Positions 15,174 through 23,714 of a stretch of 64,000 bases of DNA are shown here, piece after piece (position 1 is the first letter of the stretch; each line of letters opens with the position of its first letter). This stretch comes from CAYOUV01 sp964407265 (GTDB lineage: Bacteria > Chloroflexota > Anaerolineae > Anaerolineales > Villigracilaceae). The position numbers were made by a program, and so were the translations under genes. The stretch is taken from positions 1 through 64,000 of the forward strand of contig CAYOUV010000001.1 of assembly GCA_964407265.1 (NCBI GenBank), in the 5' to 3' direction. The notes beneath the pieces are model-generated. The model had not been told where the DNA came from, ran no database searches, and was given only the letters and a program-made list of their open reading frames with translations.

Positions 15174-16649
15174 CTACGGATTCTGCCAGCGATAGATCCC
15201 CATATTCTTCGCCCCGACTGCGTGAGCAAATTTACCTCCCGTCGAGAATATCAATGTGCTGCGCGCAACCAACTGCGGGTATACATCCGGGAAGACGATC
15301 AGGTAGTCCACACCGCGCTGGTCGAGGTAAGCGATCAACCGCTGCTGGTCGCGCATAAACGGCACCACATCGGGCGAGATCAACCCGGCCAGGTCCACCA
15401 GTTGGTGCTGATCGAAATAACCCAGCGCGCCAATATCGTGCGCTGCGATCACGGCACCGGGTGGCAGGTTCGCTGCAGCCCATTTGGCTGAGGCCACCAT
15501 TTCGCTCTCGATCAGCCCGACATCATTGGCGTATCCATGCGCACCGATCAGCCAAAATCCAAAACTGACAAATAAAATCACAGCCCCCCAGGCTGGTTTA
15601 ATGATTTTTTCGAAACGCTCGGAAAGTCGCCTCGGAACAAAAGCAAAGCACGCCAACAGACCCCACAAGAAAAAGATTGGCATAGCCGGCATGAGATAAC
15701 GTCCGTGCTGGTACAGGGGCAATCGAGCAGTGTAAAGCCCGATATAACCGATGAACCAGACCATGCCGGTCAGCGTACCCCAATCCCGGCGGCGGATGGC
15801 AACCACCAGCCAGGCTGCTGCACCAGGTAATAAGGCAATGGCTGGGCCGGCAAAGAGACGCACGAAGAGGTCGCCCAGGTGCTCCAACAGCGGCCTGGCC
15901 TGCCAGGCTGCATACTCTGCCTGCTTGGCATAGAATGTGTTCGGCATCGGCGTACCGGTCAAGATTAGGTTGAAGAGCAGGTAAGGTGCGAAAAGCGCCC
16001 CAAATCCGATCAGAACGCGCAAACTGGATTGGAATCGCTGTCGAGGGGATGGCGCTACCAACCAGGCTGTCAATAAGACCGGTCCCAGCAAGGTCAGACC
16101 GTCCGGGCGGACCCAGACGCTCAACCCGATCAGCAAACCCAGGAAGATATATCGCCGCACTTCCAGCATCAAGGCAGCCAGCACTGCAGTGACAAGCAAA
16201 GCATGCAGCAGGGTCTCCATACCGGAGGCGGCAGCCCAGGCCATATGCCATTCAAAAACCATGAACAGGCCAACCCAGGGGACGCGGCTGCGGTAAGCAG
16301 GCAACAGACGGCGAACAGTGGCCTCGGATAGAACTCCCAAACCGAAGAGGGACAGCGCACCTAATAAATATGTCCAGATGTAAGGGGATAGATGCAGCCA
16401 ATAACCAAAGGCTATTAGCAGCGACCACAGAGGCGCGGTCGAACCGGCCGAAGGCTGCCCCGGTAAAAAGGACCATTCACCGCGCAGCGCCAGATTGCGA
16501 GCATAGGTCTGGTGGATCCAGGAATCGTCGAGCGGGAAGCCGATGCGGTAGATCAGGGCACTGGCAACCAAAAAGCCCCCAACACTGACAATTACCGCTC
16601 CAGCCAGGACGAGCCACGCTCGCCTACGATCGAGGCCTTCAAGGTTCAT
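15174..16649 (-). CDS. Polytopic membrane protein, GT-C glycosyltransferase-like
   Basis: A 491-residue protein with about ten to twelve hydrophobic helices and a soluble C-terminal domain (about 395-491). The first extracytoplasmic loop contains an Asp-rich DDSWIHQTYARNLA segment (about 40-53), the usual catalytic position in GT-C enzymes that use polyprenyl-phosphate sugars. The C-terminal part (AHDIGALGYFDQHQLVDLAGLISPDVVPF) resembles the globular region of related mannosyltransferase-like proteins. It is the last gene of a three-gene overlapping operon. Donor and acceptor are unknown; cell-surface glycan or glycolipid assembly is inferred. Confidence 0.72.
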   Translation of the reverse strand: MNLEGLDRRRAWLVLAGAVIVSVGGFLVASALIYRIGFPLDDSWIHQTYARNLALRGEWSFLPGQPSAGSTAPLWSLLIAFGYWLHLSPYIWTYLLGALSLFGLGVLSEATVRRLLPAYRSRVPWVGLFMVFEWHMAWAAASGMETLLHALLVTAVLAALMLEVRRYIFLGLLIGLSVWVRPDGLTLLGPVLLTAWLVAPSPRQRFQSSLRVLIGFGALFAPYLLFNLILTGTPMPNTFYAKQAEYAAWQARPLLEHLGDLFVRLFAGPAIALLPGAAAWLVVAIRRRDWGTLTGMVWFIGYIGLYTARLPLYQHGRYLMPAMPIFFLWGLLACFAFVPRRLSERFEKIIKPAWGAVILFVSFGFWLIGAHGYANDVGLIESEMVASAKWAAANLPPGAVIAAHDIGALGYFDQHQLVDLAGLISPDVVPFMRDQQRLIAYLDQRGVDYLIVFPDVYPQLVARSTLIFSTGGKFAHAVGAKNMGIYRWQNP

Positions 16650-18225
16650 TGATCACCGGTTGGATGCGAAAGATTCGGACGCTGTTGATGGTACCCAGAT
16701 AGGTAAAAGCTGAATCACTCTGCGGATTTTCGTACAACGGTTTGATGGGCGGCAGCGCACCCTCACGCTCAAGCAGCAGGTATTTAGCCCCATAACGATG
16801 GGCCGCAGCCAGGAAAACATCCGCCGTACCGTAAGGGGTCACGATCGCCGGACGCTGGCTGTACATAAAGTATCCAGGGGGGTTGCGTACCATCACAATC
16901 TCATCGGGAGCAGCACCTTGAGCCTGGAGGAATGCTTCGACCTGGACGTAACGTTGGTCTTCGACACCCCAACCCTGCGATACAACCCTCATCTGGACGA
17001 TCAAGACGGTCAGGGCTACCAGTAAGGCGACCAGCGAGACCCGAAAGATGCGATGCGCCTGAGGCGTAAACCAGCCACGCTGGCGCGCCCAACTGACGAC
17101 GGCATCCAGTCCAAGCGGAGCGACCGCCCACCAGAACGGCTGAAAGGCTGTCCCGGCATGGAAGAATCCGCCGCGTGCGCCCGCGAAAGGAAACAGCAGC
17201 GTATCCGTCACCAGCAACAACAGCCAGCCGAAAGCTGCCAATTTGGCACTGAATTCGCGGCGCATGTGCCAAAGACCCAGCAAAATAAATGGGAACAAGG
17301 CGATGCTGCCTTGCGCCGCAAAAGCATTCAACAAATTCTGGCGCAAGGCCCACACGCGAACCCGTAGCGCCGCGTCCAAACCGGCCTGCAGCCAGGCCTG
17401 CAAGGTCAGACTGGAGGCGGGGTAGATGAAGGTCTGATCGTAAATAGTCAACCACAACAGGTGGTTTCCGCCGGGCGCCAGAATGGTTCCGAAGATGGTC
17501 AGATTGCGATAAAACCAGGGTCCCATTACCAGCAGAAAACCGAGCAGCGAGAGGAGGCCACCCCGGATCAGCGATATAAGCCGTTTTATTCGCGAGCGCT
17601 CTGAAATTTCACCGGGTCCCGTCCAGGACAGGTACATTGACGCAATCCCAGCCAGGGGCAGCCACAACAGCCCGTCGCTCCTGGCCAGATTCATTAATCC
17701 GGCCAGCATTCCCAACCAGAGTCCTGTCCAACGCCTGGGCTTAATCAGCGCCAGAAAGAATAATCCGCCCAGCAGCATGAAAGGAGCGAAGTTATCGGTA
17801 GTGGCCATAAATGGCGCGTGATAGACCGAAAAGACTGCCAGGAGACCCGAAAGGACGGCCGTCTCGCGCTTAGGTGAAATCTGATAGGCAAGCGCAGCTG
17901 TCACGAGCGGCACCAGCGCCGCAATTAAGATAAAGCCCAGCCGTGCATACCCAAAAGTCAGGTTGCCGCCCAAAACCATTCCTACTGCCGCGATGAGCGA
18001 GGACAGCGGCATCCAGTAGGTATTCGAGGGATGTGGCAGGCTGGCCGGGTTGTCGAGATAATTCCAGATGTACGGTTCGTTGAACCCTTTTCCGCTGGCC
18101 AGCTGCATGCCACCCGCATAATAATAATCCGCGTCCATATATCCGGGCGAAGACTGCAGGCTGGAAATCGCCCCAGCAACCAGCAGACCGACAACGAACA
18201 GAAATAAATAACTTTTCCGGTTCAA
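16639..18225 (-). CDS. Polytopic membrane protein, GT-C glycosyltransferase-like
   Basis: A 528-residue protein with about twelve hydrophobic segments. The first outer loop has MDADYYYAGGMQLASGKGF, with the acidic motif DAD placed as in GT39/GT83-type transferases. A soluble C-terminal region (about 430-528) follows the last helix and contains a VRNPPGYFMYSQRPA segment. The TTG start at 18225 has GGAG about 10 nt upstream. It overlaps the preceding gene by 4 nt and the following one by 11 nt, so all three are translationally coupled and probably act in the same surface-glycan pathway. Confidence 0.7.
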   Translation of the reverse strand: MNRKSYLFLFVVGLLVAGAISSLQSSPGYMDADYYYAGGMQLASGKGFNEPYIWNYLDNPASLPHPSNTYWMPLSSLIAAVGMVLGGNLTFGYARLGFILIAALVPLVTAALAYQISPKRETAVLSGLLAVFSVYHAPFMATTDNFAPFMLLGGLFFLALIKPRRWTGLWLGMLAGLMNLARSDGLLWLPLAGIASMYLSWTGPGEISERSRIKRLISLIRGGLLSLLGFLLVMGPWFYRNLTIFGTILAPGGNHLLWLTIYDQTFIYPASSLTLQAWLQAGLDAALRVRVWALRQNLLNAFAAQGSIALFPFILLGLWHMRREFSAKLAAFGWLLLLVTDTLLFPFAGARGGFFHAGTAFQPFWWAVAPLGLDAVVSWARQRGWFTPQAHRIFRVSLVALLVALTVLIVQMRVVSQGWGVEDQRYVQVEAFLQAQGAAPDEIVMVRNPPGYFMYSQRPAIVTPYGTADVFLAAAHRYGAKYLLLEREGALPPIKPLYENPQSDSAFTYLGTINSVRIFRIQPVINEP

Positions 18226-19469
18226 CTGCGCTGCAGCTCCTTGACGCTGTCATACCAGACGCGTGGCGGTTGGATGGCCCACCAGCGCAGCCAGTATAGG
18301 GCGACAAATAGAAAAACGGGCAAAAACAGGTAAGTCGAAAATTCCGGATTACTCACCCCGCTTTTTAACGCTTTCCAGTACACATACCAGACTCCAGATA
18401 TAGAAATCAGCACCACTATGGATATCAAACGGCCGATGCGGCTCCAACGTTGATCAATGACTTGGAGAACCAGCATTAAAGGCAGGAATAAGACGGTGAA
18501 ATTAGCCGGCTCGGACCGAAACCCTAGTAGGGGAGTCGCAGCCAGAGTCAGGCAAGCCACCCAAAGAAAGTGCCGGAAATCTGTCCCGCGCGCGGCGCGC
18601 CACTCCAGGAACAGGATGATGCCAAGCACCAGTGTCAAACCCCGGCTGAGGTTGGCTCCGATCGCGGGCCAGTGCTGAATAAAATAATCAAGGGGAGAAA
18701 AACCGTGTACCACGCGCAAATTAGCCAGCACGGCGCGCAGATAGGGCAAAAACCAACCCGGATAAAGAATGAAGGCGATAGCCAGTAACACCAGCAGGAC
18801 CATCAAAAAAGCGCTCCACACGCGCCAACGGCGATGGGATACGGTCCAGACGAAAACGAACAACAAGAAGAGGCCGGTTACCTCCCACTTGTAGGCAGTC
18901 AAAACGAGCAGCGCGCCGGCTACCTCGTCCAAGCCTGAACGCAAGGCCAGCAATGCAACTGCAAACAAAACAGCCAACCAAATCGTTACTTCGCTGTGCA
19001 TCACAGAAAAAACACCGTAAAAAGAAAACAGGCTAACACACAAAACCACCCCGAGCGTCAGGGGTCGCAGCTGCCAGTCCACCAGTCGAAAATTGAGCAG
19101 CATCAGGATGATCAACGCCAGTTCCAGGCCAGCCATCCAGACTGCCCGCGCAAGTACGAAATTTTGAATCCAGCCGAATGGCAGGAAAAAAAGTAAAATC
19201 TGGAATGGATAGTCGACAAAATAGGGGTAGGCTCCCGGAACGGCAGTCCCGCCATAGATCAAAGTCTGGAGGCTTTGCGCGATCCCGGAACTATATGGTC
19301 CACTGCCGTTCAAGAAACCACGCGCACCCATCCAGGGGATTAGGAAATTTTCACCGCCCGGCAGGCGGGTTGTCAGAAAGGTATTGGACCAGACCAGGCC
19401 TGCAAATACCAACAGAAGCAACCCCAATAATCCCGCAACGAGCAGCACACGCCTGCGCTTGGATCCCAA
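18222..19469 (-). CDS. Polytopic membrane protein, GT87/DUF2029-like
   Basis: A 415-residue, highly hydrophobic protein with about ten to eleven helices. The N-terminal outer loop FLIPWMGARGFLNGSGPYSS matches the position of the substrate loop in polyprenyl-phosphate-mannose mannosyltransferases of the GT87 type, although the typical Asp is not obvious. TTG start with a GGGGGA SD that overlaps the stop of the upstream GNAT gene. It leads the three-gene GT-C-like operon. The specific sugar transferred cannot be assigned. Confidence 0.65.
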   Translation of the reverse strand: MGSKRRRVLLVAGLLGLLLLVFAGLVWSNTFLTTRLPGGENFLIPWMGARGFLNGSGPYSSGIAQSLQTLIYGGTAVPGAYPYFVDYPFQILLFFLPFGWIQNFVLARAVWMAGLELALIILMLLNFRLVDWQLRPLTLGVVLCVSLFSFYGVFSVMHSEVTIWLAVLFAVALLALRSGLDEVAGALLVLTAYKWEVTGLFLLFVFVWTVSHRRWRVWSAFLMVLLVLLAIAFILYPGWFLPYLRAVLANLRVVHGFSPLDYFIQHWPAIGANLSRGLTLVLGIILFLEWRAARGTDFRHFLWVACLTLAATPLLGFRSEPANFTVLFLPLMLVLQVIDQRWSRIGRLISIVVLISISGVWYVYWKALKSGVSNPEFSTYLFLPVFLFVALYWLRWWAIQPPRVWYDSVKELQRS

Positions 19470-19471
19470 GG

Positions 19472-20047
19472 CTAATCCCCCATCCGCAAACGAAATATTG
19501 GACGCGTAGCCGAGCGGCGCGCCACTTCCACGAAGCCCGCCTGGCTGAAGGCTGACGCCAGACCGGTATAAGCAAATGCTGCCGGCAGCCTGCCATCTTT
19601 TGGTTCGACCGGATAGCCCTCCAGAATTTTCCCGCCCCGTGTTTTAACGTACGCCGCGACTGCCCCCAAAAGTTGAACTGTGAGTCCCTGACGTCGATAT
19701 CTCTTATGTACAAAAAAACAGGTAATCGACCAAACTTCAGCCTGATCCACCGGAGCCATGACGCGCGAACGCGCCAGTCGAGGATAATTACCACGTGGTT
19801 CGACTGCACACCAGCCAACCGGCTCGTTTCCGACATAAGCCAGGATTCCCGGGACAGTGCCGGAGGCGACGATTCCCTGTTGGGCCTGATGGTTGGCTTC
19901 ACCTTTCATACGATCGAAGTCTCTGGTTGCCAGCTTCCACCACATACACCAGCACCCCCCGCAGGCACCGTTTACGCCAAAGAGTTGTTCGAAGTCAGCC
20001 CAACGCTCGGTGGTCAGATGATGGAAGGAAAGCATCGGGACTGTCAT
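19472..20047 (-). CDS. GNAT-family N-acetyltransferase
   Basis: A 191-residue protein with the GNAT acetyl-CoA binding core in its second half (WSITCFFVHKRYRRQGLTVQLLGAV, about residues 106-130, containing the R/Q-x-x-G-x-G/A type loop). The N-terminal part has a Cys/Trp-rich motif, GACGGCWCMWWKL, that marks a recurrent GNAT subgroup of unknown substrate. The stop codon is embedded in the SD of the GT87-like gene, so it is co-transcribed with the glycosyltransferase operon. Acetylation of a small molecule is more likely than of a protein. Confidence 0.82.
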   Translation of the reverse strand: MTVPMLSFHHLTTERWADFEQLFGVNGACGGCWCMWWKLATRDFDRMKGEANHQAQQGIVASGTVPGILAYVGNEPVGWCAVEPRGNYPRLARSRVMAPVDQAEVWSITCFFVHKRYRRQGLTVQLLGAVAAYVKTRGGKILEGYPVEPKDGRLPAAFAYTGLASAFSQAGFVEVARRSATRPIFRLRMGD

Positions 20048-20050
20048 TGC

Positions 20051-20377
20051 TCAATGTGCTCCATTGGTCAGGTTTAAGCCGATCACACCAAGAATGATCA
20101 GACCGATCGATATCAATTTTAGTAACGTGGACGGTTCCTTAAACCAAAGGATCCCGATGATGGCGATCAGGGCTGTCCCCAGGCCCGACCAAATTGCATA
20201 GACCACGCTCAAATCGATGTGTTTTAGCGCCATTGTTTCAAAAGCCAAGCTCACGCCAAACAACAGGAAGAGTAAAAGGGTAGGCAGCCAGCGTGTCAGC
20301 CCTTCCGAGAATTTCATACTGATCGTTCCGGCTACTTCCGTCAGAATGGCCAGCAAAAGATAAATCCACCCCAGCAT
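20051..20377 (-). CDS. Small multidrug resistance (SMR/EmrE-like) transporter
   Basis: A 108-residue membrane protein with four hydrophobic helices, the standard SMR size. The essential membrane-embedded glutamate is present as E14 (LLAILTEVAGT), and the family segments AYAIWSGLGTALIAIIG-like (VVYAIWSGLGTA) and GVIGLNL are recognisable. The start at 20377 was chosen because the reading frame upstream lies in the lipid-kinase gene and encodes no membrane sequence. It exports quaternary cations, guanidinium or polyamines in characterised members. It lies 5 bp behind the lipid-kinase gene, in one operon. Confidence 0.9.
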   Translation of the reverse strand: MLGWIYLLLAILTEVAGTISMKFSEGLTRWLPTLLLFLLFGVSLAFETMALKHIDLSVVYAIWSGLGTALIAIIGILWFKEPSTLLKLISIGLIILGVIGLNLTNGAH

Positions 20378-20382
20378 AATAA

Positions 20383-21291
20383 TTATTCCGGCATCAACAA
20401 TTGCAGACGGCCTGGTTGGACGCGATACTCCACATCCTGAATGGCATGTGTGAAGATTTCTCCATCCGTATGCGCCGGCGACGGGCCATGCAGATGTATA
20501 CGCACCCAATCCGCATTGACCTCGTTGATACCCTCCATCTCAACGTAACTGCCGGCTCCGGGTTTCATGGCGCGCGGCAAAGTGCGCAGCATCGCCAAGC
20601 GACCTGAACGAAAACCATACACAAAGGTCAGTTTTCCGTCAAAAGGATCGGCATGCGGCGTCATAAAGAACAGTCCACCTGTGCGGGCGCCATTTCCAAC
20701 GGTGACCAGGCTTAGCGGTCCGTGGTATTCGCCCTCGGACCAGGTCAGGTCCGCTTCCCAGCGTGGGTTGCGCATGATACCAGTTAAGGCTGCCAATAAA
20801 TATCGCAAGATGCCTTTTGCCCAGACCATATCGGCCTGGATGATCGTAATCATCGGCTCCAAACCTAAGGCAGAATTATTGGCAAAAACCTGTCCGTTAG
20901 CGCTGATCAAATCCATGCGCCGCGTTTTTCCGGTTGCAATGACGCGCGCGGCTTCATTTAAATCGCGCGGCAAGCCGATGTTATCGACCAGGTCGTTTGC
21001 GGTCCCCAAGGGGATCACCCCGAACGGTCCTAGCAATTTCGAATCGGAGCCGGCTGCCCGGGCTAACCCATTGACGGTCTCGCCGATGGTACCATCTCCG
21101 CCAGCAGCAATAATCGGGGAAAATCCATCGCGCGCGGCTTTCTCGGCCAAACCGGTTATTTCTCCCGGTGCATCGGAAATATCCAGTTCAAAATCCACAC
21201 CGGCAGATTTGAGTGCCTCCCCAGCCTCCGGCCAACGAGCTTGAGCTTCCCAGCGTGCAGAATAGGGATTGAGAATGACTTTTGCGGGCAT
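20383..21291 (-). CDS. Diacylglycerol kinase-family lipid kinase (YegS/DgkB-like)
   Basis: A 302-residue ATP-dependent lipid kinase. The N-terminal nucleotide-binding domain carries IIAAGGDGTIGETVNGL (GGDGT motif about residues 63-67) and PLGTANDLV. The C-terminal beta-sandwich ends with AHTDGEIF, the position of the conserved DGE. The likely substrate is diacylglycerol or a sphingoid-like or other lipid diol. ATG 21291 has GGAG at normal spacing; a GTG two codons upstream is less well placed. It is followed closely by the SMR gene, and its place near the glycosyltransferases suggests membrane-lipid metabolism. Confidence 0.9.
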   Translation of the reverse strand: MPAKVILNPYSARWEAQARWPEAGEALKSAGVDFELDISDAPGEITGLAEKAARDGFSPIIAAGGDGTIGETVNGLARAAGSDSKLLGPFGVIPLGTANDLVDNIGLPRDLNEAARVIATGKTRRMDLISANGQVFANNSALGLEPMITIIQADMVWAKGILRYLLAALTGIMRNPRWEADLTWSEGEYHGPLSLVTVGNGARTGGLFFMTPHADPFDGKLTFVYGFRSGRLAMLRTLPRAMKPGAGSYVEMEGINEVNADWVRIHLHGPSPAHTDGEIFTHAIQDVEYRVQPGRLQLLMPE

Positions 21292-21344
21292 ACGCACTAC
21301 TCCATCGAGGATTTTTTCTAGTTTAGCACAAATCTAACCTGAAC

Positions 21345-22220
21345 TTATGCAACTTCCGGTAGCTTGGCTTTGATCTCGCGCGGCAAGCGGATCTGGGCCA
21401 GGACCACACCGGATAATATCAAAAAGCAACCAGCAATTTGGATCCAGACCAGACGTTCGCCCAATACCAGCCAACCTGACAGCACGGCGAAAACCGACTC
21501 GAGGCTCAGGATCAGCGCCGCATCGGTTGGCGGGGTATGACGCTGCGCCCAAACCTGCAAGGTATAACCCACTCCGATCGAGACAATAGCGGTATAGATA
21601 ACGGCACCCAGGACCAGCTCAAGATCAAAGAGGCCAAACGACTCCAGGAACAGCCCAGCCAAGAAGTTGAGCAAACCGGCTACCACAAATTGACCGAGGG
21701 AAAACGATAGCGGATCGTAGCGTTTGGCAAATTTCCCCAAAATGACCACATGTAGGGCCCAAAAGAAAGAGCCGGCAAATTCCAATCCATCTCCCGGTTG
21801 AAGATGTAACTTTCCACCGGTACTGAGCAGGAACGCTCCCAGGATCGCCAGCACGAGCCCGGCAAACACCAGCCAGTGTGGGCGCTCCCTCCAGCCTACC
21901 AGTAACAACAGGGGCACCAGCACCACATACAGGCTGGTGATGAATCCAGCGTTGCCAGCGGTTGTGTAGCGGATGCCTGCCTGTTGAAGGGCACTGGCAA
22001 TGAACAGCACCCCGCCACCCGCCAACATCCACAAACCTTGCGGCTTTGAAAAAGTCAATCGCTTGCGCGCAAAGGGCAACAGGAGCGCCGCCCCAAGCAG
22101 GAAACGCGCAGCATTGAAGAAGTACACGCTGCCTTCCTGTCCGGCCACACGCTGGGCCACGAATGCGCTACCCCACAACAAAGCTACAAGGAATAAGGTC
22201 AGATCAGCTTTAAATCGCAT
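21345..22220 (-). CDS. EamA-family (DMT) transporter
   Basis: A 291-residue membrane protein with about ten helices in two EamA repeats: RFLLGAALLLPFARKR in the first, and ALILSLESVFAVLSGWLVLGERL, the second-repeat signature, near residues 240-262. The family exports amino acids, purines or other metabolites, and the substrate is not defined. GACAAT lies 7 nt before the ATG and could be a weak -10 of the leaderless type; no SD is present. It is divergent from the radical SAM gene. Confidence 0.87.
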   Translation of the reverse strand: MRFKADLTLFLVALLWGSAFVAQRVAGQEGSVYFFNAARFLLGAALLLPFARKRLTFSKPQGLWMLAGGGVLFIASALQQAGIRYTTAGNAGFITSLYVVLVPLLLLVGWRERPHWLVFAGLVLAILGAFLLSTGGKLHLQPGDGLEFAGSFFWALHVVILGKFAKRYDPLSFSLGQFVVAGLLNFLAGLFLESFGLFDLELVLGAVIYTAIVSIGVGYTLQVWAQRHTPPTDAALILSLESVFAVLSGWLVLGERLVWIQIAGCFLILSGVVLAQIRLPREIKAKLPEVA

Positions 22221-22300
22221 CTACTACATTGTCCGTTTTGAGATAAAATTACACCAAGTCAGTCCGGTTTGTCCACCCGATCATAGCATGGGAATGAATT

Positions 22301-23365
22301 ATGTACAGCCTCGACGAAATCACCGATGAAAAAGAAGCCTTCCGTCAAACCGTTCTCGAGGGGCGCGCTTTCCGACCATTGTACGTCAAAATCAAGTTGA
22401 TGTTCGGCTGTAATCTCAAATGTGAGATGTGCAACCACTGGCGCGAGCAACGTGAAGCTCCCATCGCGATGGAACGCTTCCGCGAAATTCTCAGCGAACT
22501 GGCTGACCTGGGCTGCCGGAAGATCCACCTGTCCGGGGGCGAACCAATGTTGCGCGCCCAGGTCCCGGAACTGGTGGAATACGCGACCCAATCCGGTATC
22601 CGCGTAACGATGACCACCAACGGTACCTTGATCGACAAAGCCAAGAGCAAGCAATTGGTCGAAGCCGGGTTGAGGGGAGTCAACCTTTCGCTCGACTCGC
22701 CAATTCGTAAGGTACATGATAAAGTTCGCGGGGTGAACGGGGCCTGGAAAAAGACCACCAAGGCGCTGACTCTTTTCCGCCGTTACGCTCATAAAGGCAA
22801 GCTCACTATCCGGATCAATACCGTCATCAGCCGGCTCAATTACACCAGCCTGATCGGGCTCCCCGACCTGGCGGCGAAACTCGGCGCGGACGCCATCAAC
22901 CTGATCCCGGTTGACGACCATTGTGGCGAGTACCTTTCCATGCGAAAGCGGGACATTGCCTTGTTCAATACCGAGATTGCACCCCGTATCGCGGATCGCA
23001 GCCTGAACTTGGGCCTGATCCGCGATGAACGCCAGGCTTATCCCTTTGGCCGCTCGGAAGAGGAAGTCAAACTGGCGCGCGCCGGTCGTTACGCACTTGG
23101 CTGGTACAATCGTCATCCTTGCTACGCCCCCTGGACCCACAGCTTGATCGACTACAATGGTCTTGTATACGTTTGCTGCATGACCCGCGAGCAAATCCCG
23201 CCACTCGGCGATTTAAAGAAGCAATCATTTACTGAGATCTGGAACGGCGCGGGGTACAAGGTTATCCGCCAGCATATGCACCCACCCGCGCTGGCTGCCT
23301 GCCGTCGTTGTGATGACTTCATCGGTGAGAATCAAAAGATCTGGGAAACGATCGGACCGTATTAA
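22301..23365 (+). CDS. Radical SAM protein with SPASM-type C-terminus
   Basis: A 354-residue enzyme using S-adenosylmethionine and a [4Fe-4S] cluster held by C37, C41 and C44 (CNLKCEMC). The SAM-binding GGEP motif (LSGGEPML) follows at about residues 79-82. The C-terminal region has further cysteines (HPCYAPW, YVCCMTRE, LAACRRCDDF) arranged like a SPASM/twitch auxiliary-cluster domain, with FTEIWNG and the C-terminal Cys pair. Such proteins modify peptides or build cofactors or head-group sugars. No precursor peptide is visible nearby, so the substrate is unknown. Confidence 0.85.
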   Translation: MYSLDEITDEKEAFRQTVLEGRAFRPLYVKIKLMFGCNLKCEMCNHWREQREAPIAMERFREILSELADLGCRKIHLSGGEPMLRAQVPELVEYATQSGIRVTMTTNGTLIDKAKSKQLVEAGLRGVNLSLDSPIRKVHDKVRGVNGAWKKTTKALTLFRRYAHKGKLTIRINTVISRLNYTSLIGLPDLAAKLGADAINLIPVDDHCGEYLSMRKRDIALFNTEIAPRIADRSLNLGLIRDERQAYPFGRSEEEVKLARAGRYALGWYNRHPCYAPWTHSLIDYNGLVYVCCMTREQIPPLGDLKKQSFTEIWNGAGYKVIRQHMHPPALAACRRCDDFIGENQKIWETIGPY

Positions 23366-23372
23366 TCAAAAA

Positions 23373-23392
23373 GCGACGGCTTTCGCCGTCGC
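23373..23392 (-). terminator. Terminator for the small zinc-binding protein gene
   Basis: GCGACGGC and GCCGTCGC form a perfect 8-bp stem with a 4-nt loop. The T-run lies on the minus strand (GCTTTTTGATT), so it mainly terminates the minus-strand gene at 23419-23694, while standing just past the radical SAM stop codon. Confidence 0.8.
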
Positions 23393-23418
23393 ACCAGGTT
23401 CAGGGAAATTTCTTTTTG

Positions 23419-23694
23419 TCAACTCAAATCAGAAAACAAATCGGTGTCATCATCCCACATGCTGGCCTGGTTGAAGGCGGTAATATCATCCTGGGTAAAC
23501 GATTGAGCCGCGATCGGCAAAGCCACCGGTTGTTCCAATCCCTGCTGGCAAGCCAGGCACACCAGCTTCCCAGACTGACGATCCATATGCGTTTCGCAAT
23601 ATCCGCGACCGCAATTTGAACAATGTCCAAGGGCTGGATTCTCACAGCGGTGCGGCACCAGAAATCCGATAATCATTTCACATTGCTCTGCCAT
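23419..23694 (-). CDS. Small Cys-rich, probable zinc-binding protein (91 aa)
   Basis: The N-terminal half has a regular metal-ligand pattern: HRCENPALGHCSNCGRGYCETH and, later, LVCLACQQG, giving four Cys pairs and His residues of a B-box or zinc-ribbon type finger. The C-terminal third is acidic (MWDDDTDLFSDLS). No enzyme motif is present, and an adaptor or regulator role is conceivable. A good SD (GAGGTGA) precedes the ATG, which is only 20 bp from the divergent GT4 start codon. A dedicated terminator follows. Confidence 0.78.
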   Translation of the reverse strand: MAEQCEMIIGFLVPHRCENPALGHCSNCGRGYCETHMDRQSGKLVCLACQQGLEQPVALPIAAQSFTQDDITAFNQASMWDDDTDLFSDLS

Positions 23695-23714
23695 GGGTCA
23701 CCTCAAGGATAAAA

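Noticed and set aside
20378..20509. N-terminal extension of the SMR transporter
   Set aside because: It lies inside the lipid-kinase gene and encodes no membrane sequence; the four-helix protein starts at 20377.
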